A stretch of DNA of 50,879 nt from SVTX01 sp964629615. GTDB taxonomy: Bacteria > Bacillota > Clostridia > Oscillospirales > CAG-272. The stretch spans positions 1 to 50,879 of the forward strand of contig CAZVUD010000006.1 in the NCBI GenBank assembly GCA_964629615.1, read 5' to 3'. Under the pieces are notes generated by a model that worked only from the letters and a program-made list of their open reading frames with translations, had not been told where the DNA came from and made no database searches. The position numbers and the translations under genes were made by a program. Positions 36,701 to 46,334 of the stretch are shown piece after piece. The stretch's first letter is position 1. Each line of letters begins with the position of its first letter.

Positions 36701-38269
36701 AGTAACACGTACCTGAAGTGAGTTATACTCGCTTGTGGTACCGGGGTGATTTGTCGAGATCTCTGTTAGCGCCTCACCGTCCTCGATTATCGCCATAAAT
36801 CCGCGCTTGTCTACTACCTTTTCAAAGGAAGCAGAGTTGATTATGTCGCTGAGCTTACGGTTGCCTACCTTGATCTCATCTATTCTTGTGTTAAAATCGT
36901 TGGATGTATATGTGCCAGAATTATACTTATCAACTATGCTTCCGTTTACCGTGATCTCCTGAGCCTGACCGTCAGCATCCGTGAAGGAATAAGTATAATA
37001 TGTCGTTTCCTCTACTGCACCGAATACGGGGTAGGTTATCGACTTCTGATACTGTCCTGTAACCGAGTGATATGCGAAGTCCTTTCCGTATATCTTACCG
37101 TTTACGTTTTTGGAAATATCGATATTCAGATCCTGATAATCGAACGTAGCACCCGAACCGTCGGGGAATACGTTATATCCCTCATATGCATTGTTACCTG
37201 CTCCCATGAAAGGAAGTATCTCAATGGAATCAAGCTGATAGAGTGACTCATTAAATCTGATACCGTTTGCGGGAAGTCTTACCGAAAGACCGTTGTCATC
37301 GATGGTATATTCAAGAGCCATCTTGAACAGCGGGGGGTTGAGGTCCTCTGCAACATACTCTGTCTGCGCATGGTGCTCATCAAGCATCTCGTATGTGTAG
37401 TCAGGGTTGAATGTCTTTAAGATATCCTCACACTTGGTAAGCTCTACGTCAGACGCTGTAGGGTCAAATACGTAGATAGCCATTCCCTTTGTCTTTGTTA
37501 CGGGATACTTCTTGTAGATGTCGTTCTTCTGAGTTTCAGACTTCATCGTGGAAGTATCGTAAAGCGTGTAGTAAGAGAAGAACTTATCGTTGATCTTGAA
37601 CTCGTCCTCTCTTGCCTGCTTTGCATCGTTGCTGATATTCGATCTCATGACCTCAAGGATCGCCTCAAATTCGCTCTTCTCGATAACTCTGGGAAGAAGC
37701 ATCTTTGACTGCTCACGTCCTATCGTATACTGAACACGAATACCGTTTTTAATGTTCTTTACCACTATCTGATTTCTGGCAGCAGCCTCTGTGAAGCTGT
37801 AGAACTCGTTAGATGTACCGTTTGAGGTAAAGTTTACGATGATCTGCGACAAAAGCTCTTCCTTGGTCTGACCTTCGGATTCGTTAGCCTTTGAAGTACC
37901 GATATCATAGGGGTTCGAGAACAATATTTCTTTTGTTACTGTATTTTTAAGTGCGATCTCTCCGCTGAACTCATCGACATAGAGCTGATAATCGCCCTTT
38001 TCAAGCTTGGGCTTGCCCATAGTCGCTATCTTATCCTCAGGAGTTGCATAGACTGTTGTCTTGTAAGACTCGACCTTAGCCTCAAGCTGATCCGCCGAGC
38101 TTATATCATCTTTCTCGGAGTCATCATCGCCCGTGGTCGTTTCTTCTTCTTTTGGATCCTCAGTCGTTTCCTCGGCAGCATATACGCCAATTGTCGATAA
38201 GACCGTCATTGATCCGAGCAGTAACAAAGCAGTTAAGAGCAACGATACTATTCTTATGTAATTTTTCAT
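33782..38269 (-). CDS. Very large secreted protein, DUF5696-type
   Basis: 1495 aa with an N-terminal signal peptide (about 1-32, ending GVYAAE). An acidic Thr/Glu/Asp-rich linker follows (about 33-58). The central part, with LPFMGAGNNAYEGYNVFPDGSG (about 355), then a barrel-like region (EETVPYKFNIESAVGG, ISYYDLAISPAYYSRFYEKI), matches the DUF5696 type found beside sugar ABC transporters in Firmicutes. The C-terminal 400 residues are helical, then end in a beta module (about 1445-1495). No catalytic residues can be named. It lies between a Yip1-type protein and the second permease pair, in the same orientation with short gaps, so a role in glycan capture or processing at the cell surface is inferred. 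AGGAGAAAG precedes the ATG. Confidence 0.75.
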   Translation of the reverse strand: MKNYIRIVSLLLTALLLLGSMTVLSTIGVYAAEETTEDPKEEETTTGDDDSEKDDISSADQLEAKVESYKTTVYATPEDKIATMGKPKLEKGDYQLYVDEFSGEIALKNTVTKEILFSNPYDIGTSKANESEGQTKEELLSQIIVNFTSNGTSNEFYSFTEAAARNQIVVKNIKNGIRVQYTIGREQSKMLLPRVIEKSEFEAILEVMRSNISNDAKQAREDEFKINDKFFSYYTLYDTSTMKSETQKNDIYKKYPVTKTKGMAIYVFDPTASDVELTKCEDILKTFNPDYTYEMLDEHHAQTEYVAEDLNPPLFKMALEYTIDDNGLSVRLPANGIRFNESLYQLDSIEILPFMGAGNNAYEGYNVFPDGSGATFDYQDLNIDISKNVNGKIYGKDFAYHSVTGQYQKSITYPVFGAVEETTYYTYSFTDADGQAQEITVNGSIVDKYNSGTYTSNDFNTRIDEIKVGNRKLSDIINSASFEKVVDKRGFMAIIEDGEALTEISTNHPGTTSEYNSLQVRVTPRPTDTYKISGSLSVNAENSEYTVVCDRKYVGSYKIRYVLLSDYNDVKEADEPEYDCYDTSWFGMAVAYRDYLMSDEVGILTPLSSEQLTDQIPLYIESFGALETVERVMSIPVKKMTALTTFEDIETMYEDLSNGGVKNVNFKLTGYANGGLEETVPYKFNIESAVGGEKGFQELLDYAAEINKNEDQNMGIFPNFDFAYAKWQSYFDGLSPRKHLAKTIDDRYASRKEYSATQGTISYYDLAISPAYYSRFYEKIKENYLEEFSNVYGISVGTLGTALNSDFDEDEPYNREDSKNYTKKAFAHFDENYSQVMTDGGNAYSWQYVDHILGVALDSSRYNISAESIPFIGIVLHGSIQFAGSAMNMEGNMDYAMLKALENGASPYFILSYRNTQNLKESSYFSKYYSVRYDIWKDDLIDTYNKLNDALYDVQDKFIIGHEKIEGGVRVPDLDEIEADILAGLKDFAYNKEHANQIELEESAFAVSIAREMCRKLLDEAEQLYDIVYNIYDMIIANPDSSFTSYNTLVYRYNNYKTAYDKLEAVKEYEKYENSSDSTEQAKYKEYTSALQAANQALNTYLIGQSGIFMSQTVVRVDGEPYAAGQINDLVEKMYKKLETAIDYIDVIAAFENADVVYEEGKEGDIFAVLNVDELPRFTKKAVEQVRSAYKSLTSKVFMESTTPVSLSGDEMRKFPKYNDAGVIEDADVKETYYAFKIGAETYAFTGTSISNYRFFQIVDVASSYTMTDAAGKKISPISYEGSSVILVPMAPELVSGSETVYRDIRNNGTWYYFEKNADGSITYCLPEGSGYTRIQPVEYTGDAIISGNTKIFVLKNEAGETLVDGNGDTIYVSGTDHNSFKTYILGNALSDIVADFNAKIDKIVEDTVALGQITAEEFYEKIQIKESDDEDDEDDTDKTYNKYATSGIVAVTYGTLEGEAYKTMLLNYNNYAVNITYNGNNYTIPAYGFVVIKL

Positions 38270-38293
38270 ATTATCTTTCTCCTATCTGTCAAG

Positions 38294-40459
38294 TTAAATG
38301 CGGAACTGAATTTCTGTGACAATATTTGTAACAAGGCTGACCATCTGGCTTACGAGCGTTGAGAACAGAATAGCTATGAACATGATGAACACCATTGCAA
38401 TAGCGGTACCGCAAATAGTGATTATGTTCTTACCCATTGAGTAGTCATGCGTAACCTGAGTACCGAATACGATAAGCAATCCAAGCCATATGAACGCGAT
38501 AGTTGTAAGGAAGTTGAGAATGCTTACTTCTGTCGAAATGCAGAAATTGGAATAAATTGTCACGGGGATAATTATTATCGGAAGCGGCAACAAGCTGTAG
38601 CTGCATGCGATAAATATATCCTTGAAGCTTCCTTCACCCTCAAACAATGTCGTAAGACACCAGTTTGCAAGAATGAAGAGGAATAAGGGAACCAACACAC
38701 CGAGAGCCTGTGTCATTACAGATCCGTAAGTGCCTTCGGGATTAAGAAGATATCCCGAGCCTATGGACTGATAGAAGAAGGCAAGTATCGTTACTGCTAT
38801 GTAAACGAGAGATGCTCTCACAGAACCGCGCTTTTCATGCTTAAGGTCCCAGAATCCGTCAAACGGATGGAATATTACGTGGAAGCCGTACGCAAGCTCC
38901 TCGCCAAAGGTCTTCTTCTTGCCGGACGTAGCCGCCTTTGTGTTGATCTTCTTGACGAACTTGTTGAACAGCACCACTGCCGCGATTATAGCAGCAATTA
39001 TCAGAAGCAGGAGCAGGAAGTATGTAGACATCCACTCTTTTCTGATCTCCTGATAGGATTTCGTCCAGTTTGTCGTATCATAAGCAGACTCGAAATACTC
39101 AAGCGATCTCTCATATTCGCCGTTTCTGTACATCGCCTGACCTATACCGATATACGCCGCGTCGAAGTTTGAGTTGTTCTTAAGAACGTCCGTCCACTTA
39201 TTGATGGCAAGTGTAAAGTCCTGATTGTTTTCAGCCGCAATGGCTTCTATTATCGTATTTCCGTAAGGAGTACGTGAAAATACGGTAAAGTTATTTGTAG
39301 AGATCGTACTGTCAAGTATGAGCATCTTGTCGCCCTGATAAGTGATTGCCTTGATGGCGGCGATGCTTCCCATCATGTTTCCTTCCTCACCGAAAGCAAA
39401 CAGAAGGTTACCGTTACTGTCGTACGTATATACTCTCTTTCTCTTTTCGTCGATTATCGACCAAGTTCCCTCTTCACCCTCAGCTACGTCGATTATCTTG
39501 GAAACGCCGCCGTCGTTTGAGCTGTTAGAGGTGCTGCCTGTTGTGCTGTTATTGAAGTCTACCTCACCTGCAGGCGGCCAGAAGCCGTTACGCTTCATGA
39601 TCTCGTCGCCAGATGTGTTGAGCTTCTTAACAGGCATATATGTTCCGTCCTTGGACTTTGCAAGGATCTGTGATCTTACAGTTCCCTCATCGATCGTAGA
39701 TGTCGTAACATATATAAATCCGTCAGATCCGAGAGCAATGTTATTATATTCGGAAGCGATGTTTTCTTCACGCTGTGCCTGCTGTTCCTCAGTTCTGAGC
39801 TTTCTCCAGATCATTTCCCATGCGGAAAGCTCGGAGGTCTGTGCACCTATGAATTTCTGGAATTCGCCTTCATCTGTCATTACTATGATACCCTGATAGG
39901 TAGTGGAAGAAACTACGAAGAGTCTGTTGTAGTCATCAACCGCCATAGCAACAGGCTTATATACGGCGTCATCCTCAAAGAGGTGAGATTCGGGAGCTTC
40001 AAGCACCTTTATAAATTTGCCGCTCGACTTTTCGAATGCAACGATACGGCTCTTGCCCGTATCACACACCCAGATGGTGTCATCTGTAACGAAAACACCC
40101 TGGGGCTCTGAAAGTGTATCTGTGTTGCCTACTCCGTTTATAAACTGAGATATGATCATCTTTGACTTATAATAACGGTCAAGGCAAACTATTCTGTTGT
40201 TCTTTGTATCTGCGATATAAACATTGCCTTCGCTGTCCGTGATTATATCACTGGGCGCATTAAGTGCAATATCAAGTCCCATATCCTCGCTCGTAACTGT
40301 CTGCTCAACGTCGTAAGCATCAGGAGAGAGGAGGAGGTAACCGTCTATGGAATATGTGTATGTCTGATAAGCAGACGATGCTCCTGCGATGACCGTGAAG
40401 GAAGAAACTGCCATGAGGATCGCAAATATGATGCTTAACGCTTTTATAGATCTTTTCAT
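38294..40459 (-). CDS. NHL-repeat / TPR / Yip1-domain membrane protein
   Basis: 721 aa. After a signal peptide (about 1-28) come NHL-type beta-propeller repeats (about 66-400: APSDIITDSEGNVYIADTKN, EPQGVFVTDDTIWVCDTGKS, VYTYDSNGNLLFAFGEEGN). A TPR-like pair (about 402-465: AINKWTDVLKNNSNFDAAY and AMYRNGEYERSLEYFESAYD) follows, then a helix (478-500) and a five-helix Yip1 domain (about 525-721: FHVIFHPFDGFWDLKHEKRGS). The topology puts the propeller outside. The combination is seen with sugar ABC transporters, but its role is unknown. GAAAGGAGAAAC precedes the ATG; gap to the DUF5696 gene is 24 bp. Confidence 0.8.
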   Translation of the reverse strand: MKRSIKALSIIFAILMAVSSFTVIAGASSAYQTYTYSIDGYLLLSPDAYDVEQTVTSEDMGLDIALNAPSDIITDSEGNVYIADTKNNRIVCLDRYYKSKMIISQFINGVGNTDTLSEPQGVFVTDDTIWVCDTGKSRIVAFEKSSGKFIKVLEAPESHLFEDDAVYKPVAMAVDDYNRLFVVSSTTYQGIIVMTDEGEFQKFIGAQTSELSAWEMIWRKLRTEEQQAQREENIASEYNNIALGSDGFIYVTTSTIDEGTVRSQILAKSKDGTYMPVKKLNTSGDEIMKRNGFWPPAGEVDFNNSTTGSTSNSSNDGGVSKIIDVAEGEEGTWSIIDEKRKRVYTYDSNGNLLFAFGEEGNMMGSIAAIKAITYQGDKMLILDSTISTNNFTVFSRTPYGNTIIEAIAAENNQDFTLAINKWTDVLKNNSNFDAAYIGIGQAMYRNGEYERSLEYFESAYDTTNWTKSYQEIRKEWMSTYFLLLLLIIAAIIAAVVLFNKFVKKINTKAATSGKKKTFGEELAYGFHVIFHPFDGFWDLKHEKRGSVRASLVYIAVTILAFFYQSIGSGYLLNPEGTYGSVMTQALGVLVPLFLFILANWCLTTLFEGEGSFKDIFIACSYSLLPLPIIIIPVTIYSNFCISTEVSILNFLTTIAFIWLGLLIVFGTQVTHDYSMGKNIITICGTAIAMVFIMFIAILFSTLVSQMVSLVTNIVTEIQFRI

Positions 40460-40475
40460 CTTGTTTCTCCTTTCA

Positions 40476-41348
40476 TCAGTCTTTCATTCCGCTGGATCCC
40501 ATCGTTTCAATGATATTGGACTGGGATACAACGAATACAAGTATCGGTACAAGCATCATTACTACCTGTGAAGCCGCGGATGCACCTGCACGCTTAATAC
40601 CGCCTGCGGTGATCTGGCTTATTGCGTAGTTAAATGACTTGAACTGCTCTGAATAGATATACATGGACGAGCCCTGATTCCACAAGCTCTGGAATGAGTA
40701 TATGATAAGCGTGAGCCATGCAGGCTTAACCATAGGCATTGCTATTACCCAATATGTTCTCAATTCCCCTGCACCGTCAAGACGCGCAGATTCAAGCACC
40801 GTGTCGGGAACGTTAGTATCCATGAACTGCTTCATAAGATAAAGTCCGAGAGTGGAAGCCCATGCGGGAACGATGATCGCCCAATAGGAGTCCAGCCAGT
40901 GAAAAGCAGACATTATAATAAATGAAGTGATCGTCGTTACAGTAGAGTTGAACATGAGGGACATCTGTACCAGCTGGAACATGCCCTGCGCACCCGGGAA
41001 CTTGATCTTTGCAAGCGTGTAAGCTGCAAGAGATGCAATAAAGAGGTGTCCGAACGTACCTGCAACGGATGTGAATACTGTATTGAATATATATCTCGAA
41101 AAAGGTGCTACAGATGAATTCATGAGCTGGAACAGAGATTTGAAGTTATTAAGTGTAGGTCTTGTAACCCAGAATCTCGGGGGGTACATCCACAATTCAT
41201 CAAGAGGCTTTAAGGACTGCATGATAAGGTAGAGCATGGGAAGGAACATGAATGCTCCGAGTATTACAAGCACTACCGTTATACCTGCGTCACCGCCTGC
41301 CGAACGGGCAAGTACGACTTTATGTTTTCTTGTTCTAAGCTTTGCCAT
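40476..41348 (-). CDS. Carbohydrate ABC transporter permease, MalG type (first pair)
   Basis: 290 aa, normal size. A Lys/Arg-rich N-terminus is followed by six helices. The EAA loop is VLESARLDGAGELRTYWVIA. A MalG-type PPRFWVTRPTLNNFKSLF segment follows the first helix. AAGGTAGGT lies before the ATG. It starts one nucleotide after the stop of its partner permease, so translation is coupled. Confidence 0.93.
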   Translation of the reverse strand: MAKLRTRKHKVVLARSAGGDAGITVVLVILGAFMFLPMLYLIMQSLKPLDELWMYPPRFWVTRPTLNNFKSLFQLMNSSVAPFSRYIFNTVFTSVAGTFGHLFIASLAAYTLAKIKFPGAQGMFQLVQMSLMFNSTVTTITSFIIMSAFHWLDSYWAIIVPAWASTLGLYLMKQFMDTNVPDTVLESARLDGAGELRTYWVIAMPMVKPAWLTLIIYSFQSLWNQGSSMYIYSEQFKSFNYAISQITAGGIKRAGASAASQVVMMLVPILVFVVSQSNIIETMGSSGMKD

Positions 41349-41349
41349 A

Positions 41350-42297
41350 TTACGTACCTACCTTTGACAGCATTCTCTTTACGAGTCCGTTTGCGCCGAT
41401 CATTACAAGGAACAGCACGGTCGCGATCGCGGACGCATAACCTGTTTCATATCTCATTCCGCCATAGTCGGAAAGGTGGTGCATGATGGTGTGACACGAA
41501 TAGTTTACAGACGGGAATCCGCAAAGCGCGTCAACGACAGGTCCGAAGCCGAACGCTCCCGTTATAGCCATTACCGCACCGAACATAAGCTGAGGCTTCA
41601 TGGAAGGCAGGGTGATATACCAAAGCTCCTGCCATCTGTTTTTAACGCCGTCAACCGCGCCTGCCTCATAAAGCGAGCGGTCAACTCCCTGAAGTCCCGC
41701 GATAAACGAAAGGAACGAAGTACCAAGGGACGTCCAAAGTGCAACCACGATACAGAGTATCATAGCATATTCTTCTCTTTGGAAGAAGTTTATTTCTTCA
41801 TCTATAAGCTCGTATTCAAGCAATATAGAGTTTACCCAACCGTACGAGTCTGCCGAGAAGAGCGTACCCCATATGAGATATACCTGACCGGATATGGAGG
41901 GCGCATAGAATATAAGAGTTACGACAGCTCTTATCTTTGGTGAAAGCTCGTTTATGAACCAAGCTACGAGGAAGGACATAAGGTAGGATGCAGGTCCTAC
42001 TATGCACGCGAAAATGAATGTGTTCTTAACAGCTATTAAGAATATATCATCATCGAAGAATAGCGATATGTAGTTATCCAAGAATACAAAATCCGGGAAT
42101 TCCAACATATTAAAGTTTGTAAAGCTGAGGACTATCGAAAGTAATACGGGGAGGACTGTGAATATACAGAAGAGTATCATATACGGAGCTACCATAAGAT
42201 ATGCGACCTTATTGCGCTTCATTTCCTTCCATACCCACTGTCCCATGGTCATATCCTTACGGGCGACAGCTTGTTTTTCTGCTGTTTTCTTGGGCAT
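41350..42297 (-). CDS. Carbohydrate ABC transporter permease, MalF type (first pair)
   Basis: 315 aa, UgpA/MalF-type permease with six helices and the EAA loop LYEAGAVDGVKNRWQELWYI. AAGGAGAGAG precedes the ATG. It lies 51 bp after the binding-protein gene, so binding protein and this permease pair form the classic transport core. Confidence 0.93.
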   Translation of the reverse strand: MPKKTAEKQAVARKDMTMGQWVWKEMKRNKVAYLMVAPYMILFCIFTVLPVLLSIVLSFTNFNMLEFPDFVFLDNYISLFFDDDIFLIAVKNTFIFACIVGPASYLMSFLVAWFINELSPKIRAVVTLIFYAPSISGQVYLIWGTLFSADSYGWVNSILLEYELIDEEINFFQREEYAMILCIVVALWTSLGTSFLSFIAGLQGVDRSLYEAGAVDGVKNRWQELWYITLPSMKPQLMFGAVMAITGAFGFGPVVDALCGFPSVNYSCHTIMHHLSDYGGMRYETGYASAIATVLFLVMIGANGLVKRMLSKVGT

Positions 42298-42348
42298 TTG
42301 CTCTCTCCTTATTTTGATTTTGATATCATTTGTGTCCGTTTATTATTT

Positions 42349-45300
42349 TCAATATGTAGACATTGCTCTTGCCGCATCGGAAAGCGCGGTGGAAAGCAAA
42401 TAAAGCAGATTCTGCACACCGTATCTGTTGGAATCACTCATATCTCTCTCTTCGATTCCCAGAGTTCTTATGTTGATGGTATCGTCCTTGAGGTCGGTGC
42501 TTGCACCGTCCTTAAGATAGGATGCAACAACTGCGGCATTTTGCTTTATGAGAGTCATATCTTCACTCTTGATCGCAGCTCTTACGGACTTCAAAAGATC
42601 TGCATAAGAAGAGTCCTGCTCCTCAAGTGCCTTCATAGCTTCTTCAGCCTGTGAAAGACGCTTGGATGCAAGTGTCTGACCCTGTTCAAGGGTCTCAAGT
42701 CCGAATTCGTTACGCTTACGCGTTATTTCCTTATTTATTGTATTGATATAAGAAAGGAGGGATTCGGACGGGTCAGCCTTTTCGTTATAGGCTGCAAGGA
42801 ATGCAAAGTTTGTATAACGACCTATGATGTATGCACCGGGGTAGTTAGGAACTGCTGCGAGTCCTTCAATGCCACCCTCACCGTCATGACCTTCGATCTG
42901 TGCCTTAATCTGCTTATATTCATCAGCAGTCCAGGGGAGGCTCTCAAGTGCATTGATATTAGCTGTAGGATGCTTAGCGGAGGGACCCATGATAGCAACC
43001 ATTTCATTTGTGTAGTCAGACTGGCAATCCTTGCCTGTGTACCACTTCATGAACTTCCATGCATCATGCTTATTTTCCTCAGCGCCCTTAACAAGTACGG
43101 TAGCCGAGCATGCGGATATAGACTGATTGTTTATATTGCCGTTCTCGTCCTCGATACCGGGCAGCGGATAGAATGACCACATACCCTCGATTTCGGTCGC
43201 GAATACCTTGAGCTGGTTGTAAAGACCTGTGTAGTCGCCAATAAGTATGGGCATCTCACCTGTTCTGAAACGGTTAGCCGCATCATAAGTATAGGGGAAC
43301 TTATAGTCTGTGAACATCTTACACATCTTTTCAAATGATGCAAGACCTACCTTAGAGTCAAGGTTTATTCTCATACCCTCATCAGCAAAGAGCTCGCCGC
43401 CCATCTGATAGAGGAATATTCTGTATTCGGTCGTAAGACCTATCTCCATCTCCTTGGATTCAAGAGCGGGGATTATTGCAAGAACATCTTCCCATGTTTC
43501 AGGGATCTCAACGCCTATCTCGGCAAGGATATCCTCACGCACGAACATCATGGGGAAGGACTGTGTTTCAGGCAGACCATAGTAATGTCTGTTACCCTGC
43601 GCGTCGTCTATACCGAGAACCAGCATAGCCGCCTCTGTAAAGGACTTCTTTACATCATTAAATCCTTCAAGATCTTCGATGGGAAGAACTGCCGAACGTA
43701 TAGCGTAGTTTATAACGTCATCCTGTCCAAGACCGAGGTAAACATCAGGACCCTGATTTGCAAGTATGGAAGGAAGCAATGTACCTGCCGCTACGAGCTT
43801 AAGATCTACGGGAATACCGCCGACCTCGGGATCGGGAGTAAAGTCGTTATTTATAAGTGTACGTACTACCTGGAACTGGTCACGACCTGTTGCGATCCAC
43901 ACCTCAACGCCGTCGCCTGTGTCCTCGGTCATAGCACCGATGGAGTCATAGTCACGTGTGAAGGAGCAGAAGAAGCTCTTGATCTCGTGAACGAATGCCT
44001 GCCAGAAGTTTGCCTTAGCCTTGGGAGCTTCCTCCTCGGGTGACTGCACAAGTATGTAGTCAAGCTGGAGCGGCTGTGTCTGAGCGTCGGTAAGGAACGT
44101 ACCGAGAGTACCTATATAGGATTTAAGACGCGTAAGGTTTCGTGCGATGTTATCTTCATTCTGACCCATAGTCAGGAGGATATCCGCAACCTTCTGAAGC
44201 GTACCTACATTGGAGGATTTCTGACCTGCGAGCTTTGTAAGAGTCTGAGCTACGCCGTCATAGGGGAATTTAGCTGTGGGATTGGGGTTATCAAGTATCT
44301 TTGCCTGATTTACCATGTCCTTGAGGACATTGGGCATTATTCTTGAGAAACCGTAGTCAAGGTACTTACTGGGGTTAGAGCCTGTAAGCTGAATGATGGA
44401 CAGATAGTCGTTGTTGATATTATCAAGCGCCTTCTGGACCTTGCTCACTACCTTACCCATCTCGCCGAGTGTTACCTCAAGCTTTATGGTGTATGTAACT
44501 CCTGCCTTGAAGAAGAGCTTGTAATTGTCCTGCGAATTTATGCCGCGCAGACCTGTTACCTGCCAATCGTCGCTGAAGTTATATACAAGTGCGCTTGCTT
44601 CCTCAAAGGGAATACCGTCGTAATATCCTTCATCGCCCTCGGAAAGTCCTTCGCTGTATATGTAGAGCGCACGGTTTACATACATACCGTCAAGCACATT
44701 CTGCCTGAATCTCATCATTATGTCGTAAAGACCGTCCTTGTCTACCGTGAACTTATAGGATATAGCCTGACCCGCTGTCTGCCACTTGGTCTCACCGATC
44801 GTGTTGAGAAGTGTTCTGGAGGGATCAGCAGGAGATGTTATGGCAGATGACTTATCTTCGATAGCATAGATAGTCTTGTCTGTGGTCGAATTTGTAAATT
44901 CGCTCTCAAGCTTTACAGATCCGCTTCCGTTGCCCTTTCCCTTGTATGCGGACATATATTCCTCATATGTGGGAAGAACTTCTGCCGCCTCAAGTCTTAT
45001 GGACTTTACAGCCATGGTCTCATTCTTGCCCTCAAGAGAGATGGTGTTCTCTCCTGCTTCAAGAACGAACTCAAAGGCAGATGTGGTATATCCTGTTGAA
45101 TCGTGGATAGTGTATTCCATCCAGTAGGGATCCTGAACAGCATCGGGACGAAGCTCGTTGCCGTTTATATCCTGTGTCATGAAGCGAATTCCGTACTTGC
45201 TGCAGAAATCCGACTTCTTTGCATCCCAGACACCGGGGAATGAGAATACAGGGTTACCGTTTTCGTTTACGGTATAAGGCATATTGGCAGCCTCAGCCGC

Positions 45301-45924
45301 ACTCTTCACCTCATCTGTATTCTTGCCCTTATACTCATAATCAGCATAATTGCTGACCCAATTTTTGGAGAGCGTAAGGTATCTTGCTTCCTTGAAGGGA
45401 ACCTTGTCGTTCACCTTGAATATGCGTTCGATATCAGCAGATTTACCTGTTATCGTAACCGCATCGTCGCCTTCACCGTAAGTGAATTCGTCTATGGGAT
45501 AATACTCGATAACGATGGTGTATTTTGCTGTTTCCGGTATTGTTACCTTCCATGCGACCGTACCCGATGAAGGTGTAAATACGCCGGTGAATTTGTCATC
45601 TCCCTTACCGAATTCAGCGATCTTATAATCAGCTGTAGTCTTGTCAGCGATTATATCCGCGACCGCGTCGATCACTATGGGATCCTTTATCTCCGTGCGC
45701 TTTACCTCACTGTGAAGAGATGAATACTCCTCGTAGGTTATCGCATTGAGCAATTCTCTGATCTCTTCGATATTGCTCTTGTTTGCCGACGACGTTTCCT
45801 CACCCGAGGTATTCCCCGAGGAAGCCTTCGCCTCAGCGGCAAACGTAGGTAATGAAAAACAACCCATTACAAACATCAAACAAAGCAACACGGCTGTTAA
45901 TCTTTGAAATTTCGTCTTTCTCAT
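42349..45924 (-). CDS. Giant modular sugar-binding protein (SBP_bac_1) with N-terminal carbohydrate-binding-like modules
   Basis: 1191 aa, about 2.5 times a usual sugar-binding protein. A signal peptide (about 1-30, TFAAEA) is followed by a Ser/Glu-rich linker. Two beta-rich modules resembling galactose-binding/CBM folds come next: about 112-312 (WKVTIPETAKYTIVIEYYPI, EAGENTISLEGKNETMAVKSIRLE) and about 335-485. A helical region (about 490-625) joins these to the SBP core (about 670-1065: VWIATGRDQFQVVRTLI, GPDVYLGLGQDDVINYA, WEDVLAIIPALESKEMEIG, WKFMKWYTGKDCQSDY). A helical tail ends the protein. It lacks a good lipobox, so it may be held by protein contacts. GGAGGAAAAG precedes the ATG. It is the first gene of the operon. 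Confidence 0.88.
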   Translation of the reverse strand: MRKTKFQRLTAVLLCLMFVMGCFSLPTFAAEAKASSGNTSGEETSSANKSNIEEIRELLNAITYEEYSSLHSEVKRTEIKDPIVIDAVADIIADKTTADYKIAEFGKGDDKFTGVFTPSSGTVAWKVTIPETAKYTIVIEYYPIDEFTYGEGDDAVTITGKSADIERIFKVNDKVPFKEARYLTLSKNWVSNYADYEYKGKNTDEVKSAAEAANMPYTVNENGNPVFSFPGVWDAKKSDFCSKYGIRFMTQDINGNELRPDAVQDPYWMEYTIHDSTGYTTSAFEFVLEAGENTISLEGKNETMAVKSIRLEAAEVLPTYEEYMSAYKGKGNGSGSVKLESEFTNSTTDKTIYAIEDKSSAITSPADPSRTLLNTIGETKWQTAGQAISYKFTVDKDGLYDIMMRFRQNVLDGMYVNRALYIYSEGLSEGDEGYYDGIPFEEASALVYNFSDDWQVTGLRGINSQDNYKLFFKAGVTYTIKLEVTLGEMGKVVSKVQKALDNINNDYLSIIQLTGSNPSKYLDYGFSRIMPNVLKDMVNQAKILDNPNPTAKFPYDGVAQTLTKLAGQKSSNVGTLQKVADILLTMGQNEDNIARNLTRLKSYIGTLGTFLTDAQTQPLQLDYILVQSPEEEAPKAKANFWQAFVHEIKSFFCSFTRDYDSIGAMTEDTGDGVEVWIATGRDQFQVVRTLINNDFTPDPEVGGIPVDLKLVAAGTLLPSILANQGPDVYLGLGQDDVINYAIRSAVLPIEDLEGFNDVKKSFTEAAMLVLGIDDAQGNRHYYGLPETQSFPMMFVREDILAEIGVEIPETWEDVLAIIPALESKEMEIGLTTEYRIFLYQMGGELFADEGMRINLDSKVGLASFEKMCKMFTDYKFPYTYDAANRFRTGEMPILIGDYTGLYNQLKVFATEIEGMWSFYPLPGIEDENGNINNQSISACSATVLVKGAEENKHDAWKFMKWYTGKDCQSDYTNEMVAIMGPSAKHPTANINALESLPWTADEYKQIKAQIEGHDGEGGIEGLAAVPNYPGAYIIGRYTNFAFLAAYNEKADPSESLLSYINTINKEITRKRNEFGLETLEQGQTLASKRLSQAEEAMKALEEQDSSYADLLKSVRAAIKSEDMTLIKQNAAVVASYLKDGASTDLKDDTINIRTLGIEERDMSDSNRYGVQNLLYLLSTALSDAARAMSTY

Positions 45925-46328
45925 TAAAAATCTTTTCCTCCTACATTATTTTTCGGCGGTATTCCGCCAAATTGGGTTGAATGCGTACGTCAAATACCGC
46001 AGTACCGCAGCTTTGCGATACGGGCGATAAACGGATACGGGCAATATGTCCGTGCGGTAATGGGACACAAAGTATCCGTCTTCTCAGCGCCGATCCGCTT
46101 TTTGGCAACGCAGAGAAGAACAGCGCGCAGCGGCATCAACGTTATGCAATTTCCGTTGCTTTATCGCATTTCGACTCCGAACTTTCAAAAAGCTCCAAAG
46201 CAACAAATAAGACCTACAGATGAAAGCACACACCCGCGCCTCTGCGCCAAGTCACATCCATAAGTACGTCTCAAACAATTCAGGTCATTGCATAACAACC
46301 AAGACTGCACACCATGTCCCAAATTTAC
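45925..46328 (-). promoter_or_regulatory. 404-nt structured 5' leader of the sugar-binding operon
   Basis: From the predicted start site near 46328 to the ATG there is no convincing gene. Stable pairings are present: ACGGATAC (46031-46038) with GTATCCGT (46072-46079), enclosing GTCC/GGAC; and CTTCTCAGCG (46080-46089) with CGCAGAGAAG (46109-46118), one mismatch. It is more GC-rich than the flanking spacers. A long, folded leader suggests cis-acting RNA control; no known riboswitch class was recognised. Confidence 0.55.
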
Positions 46329-46334
46329 TCAATA

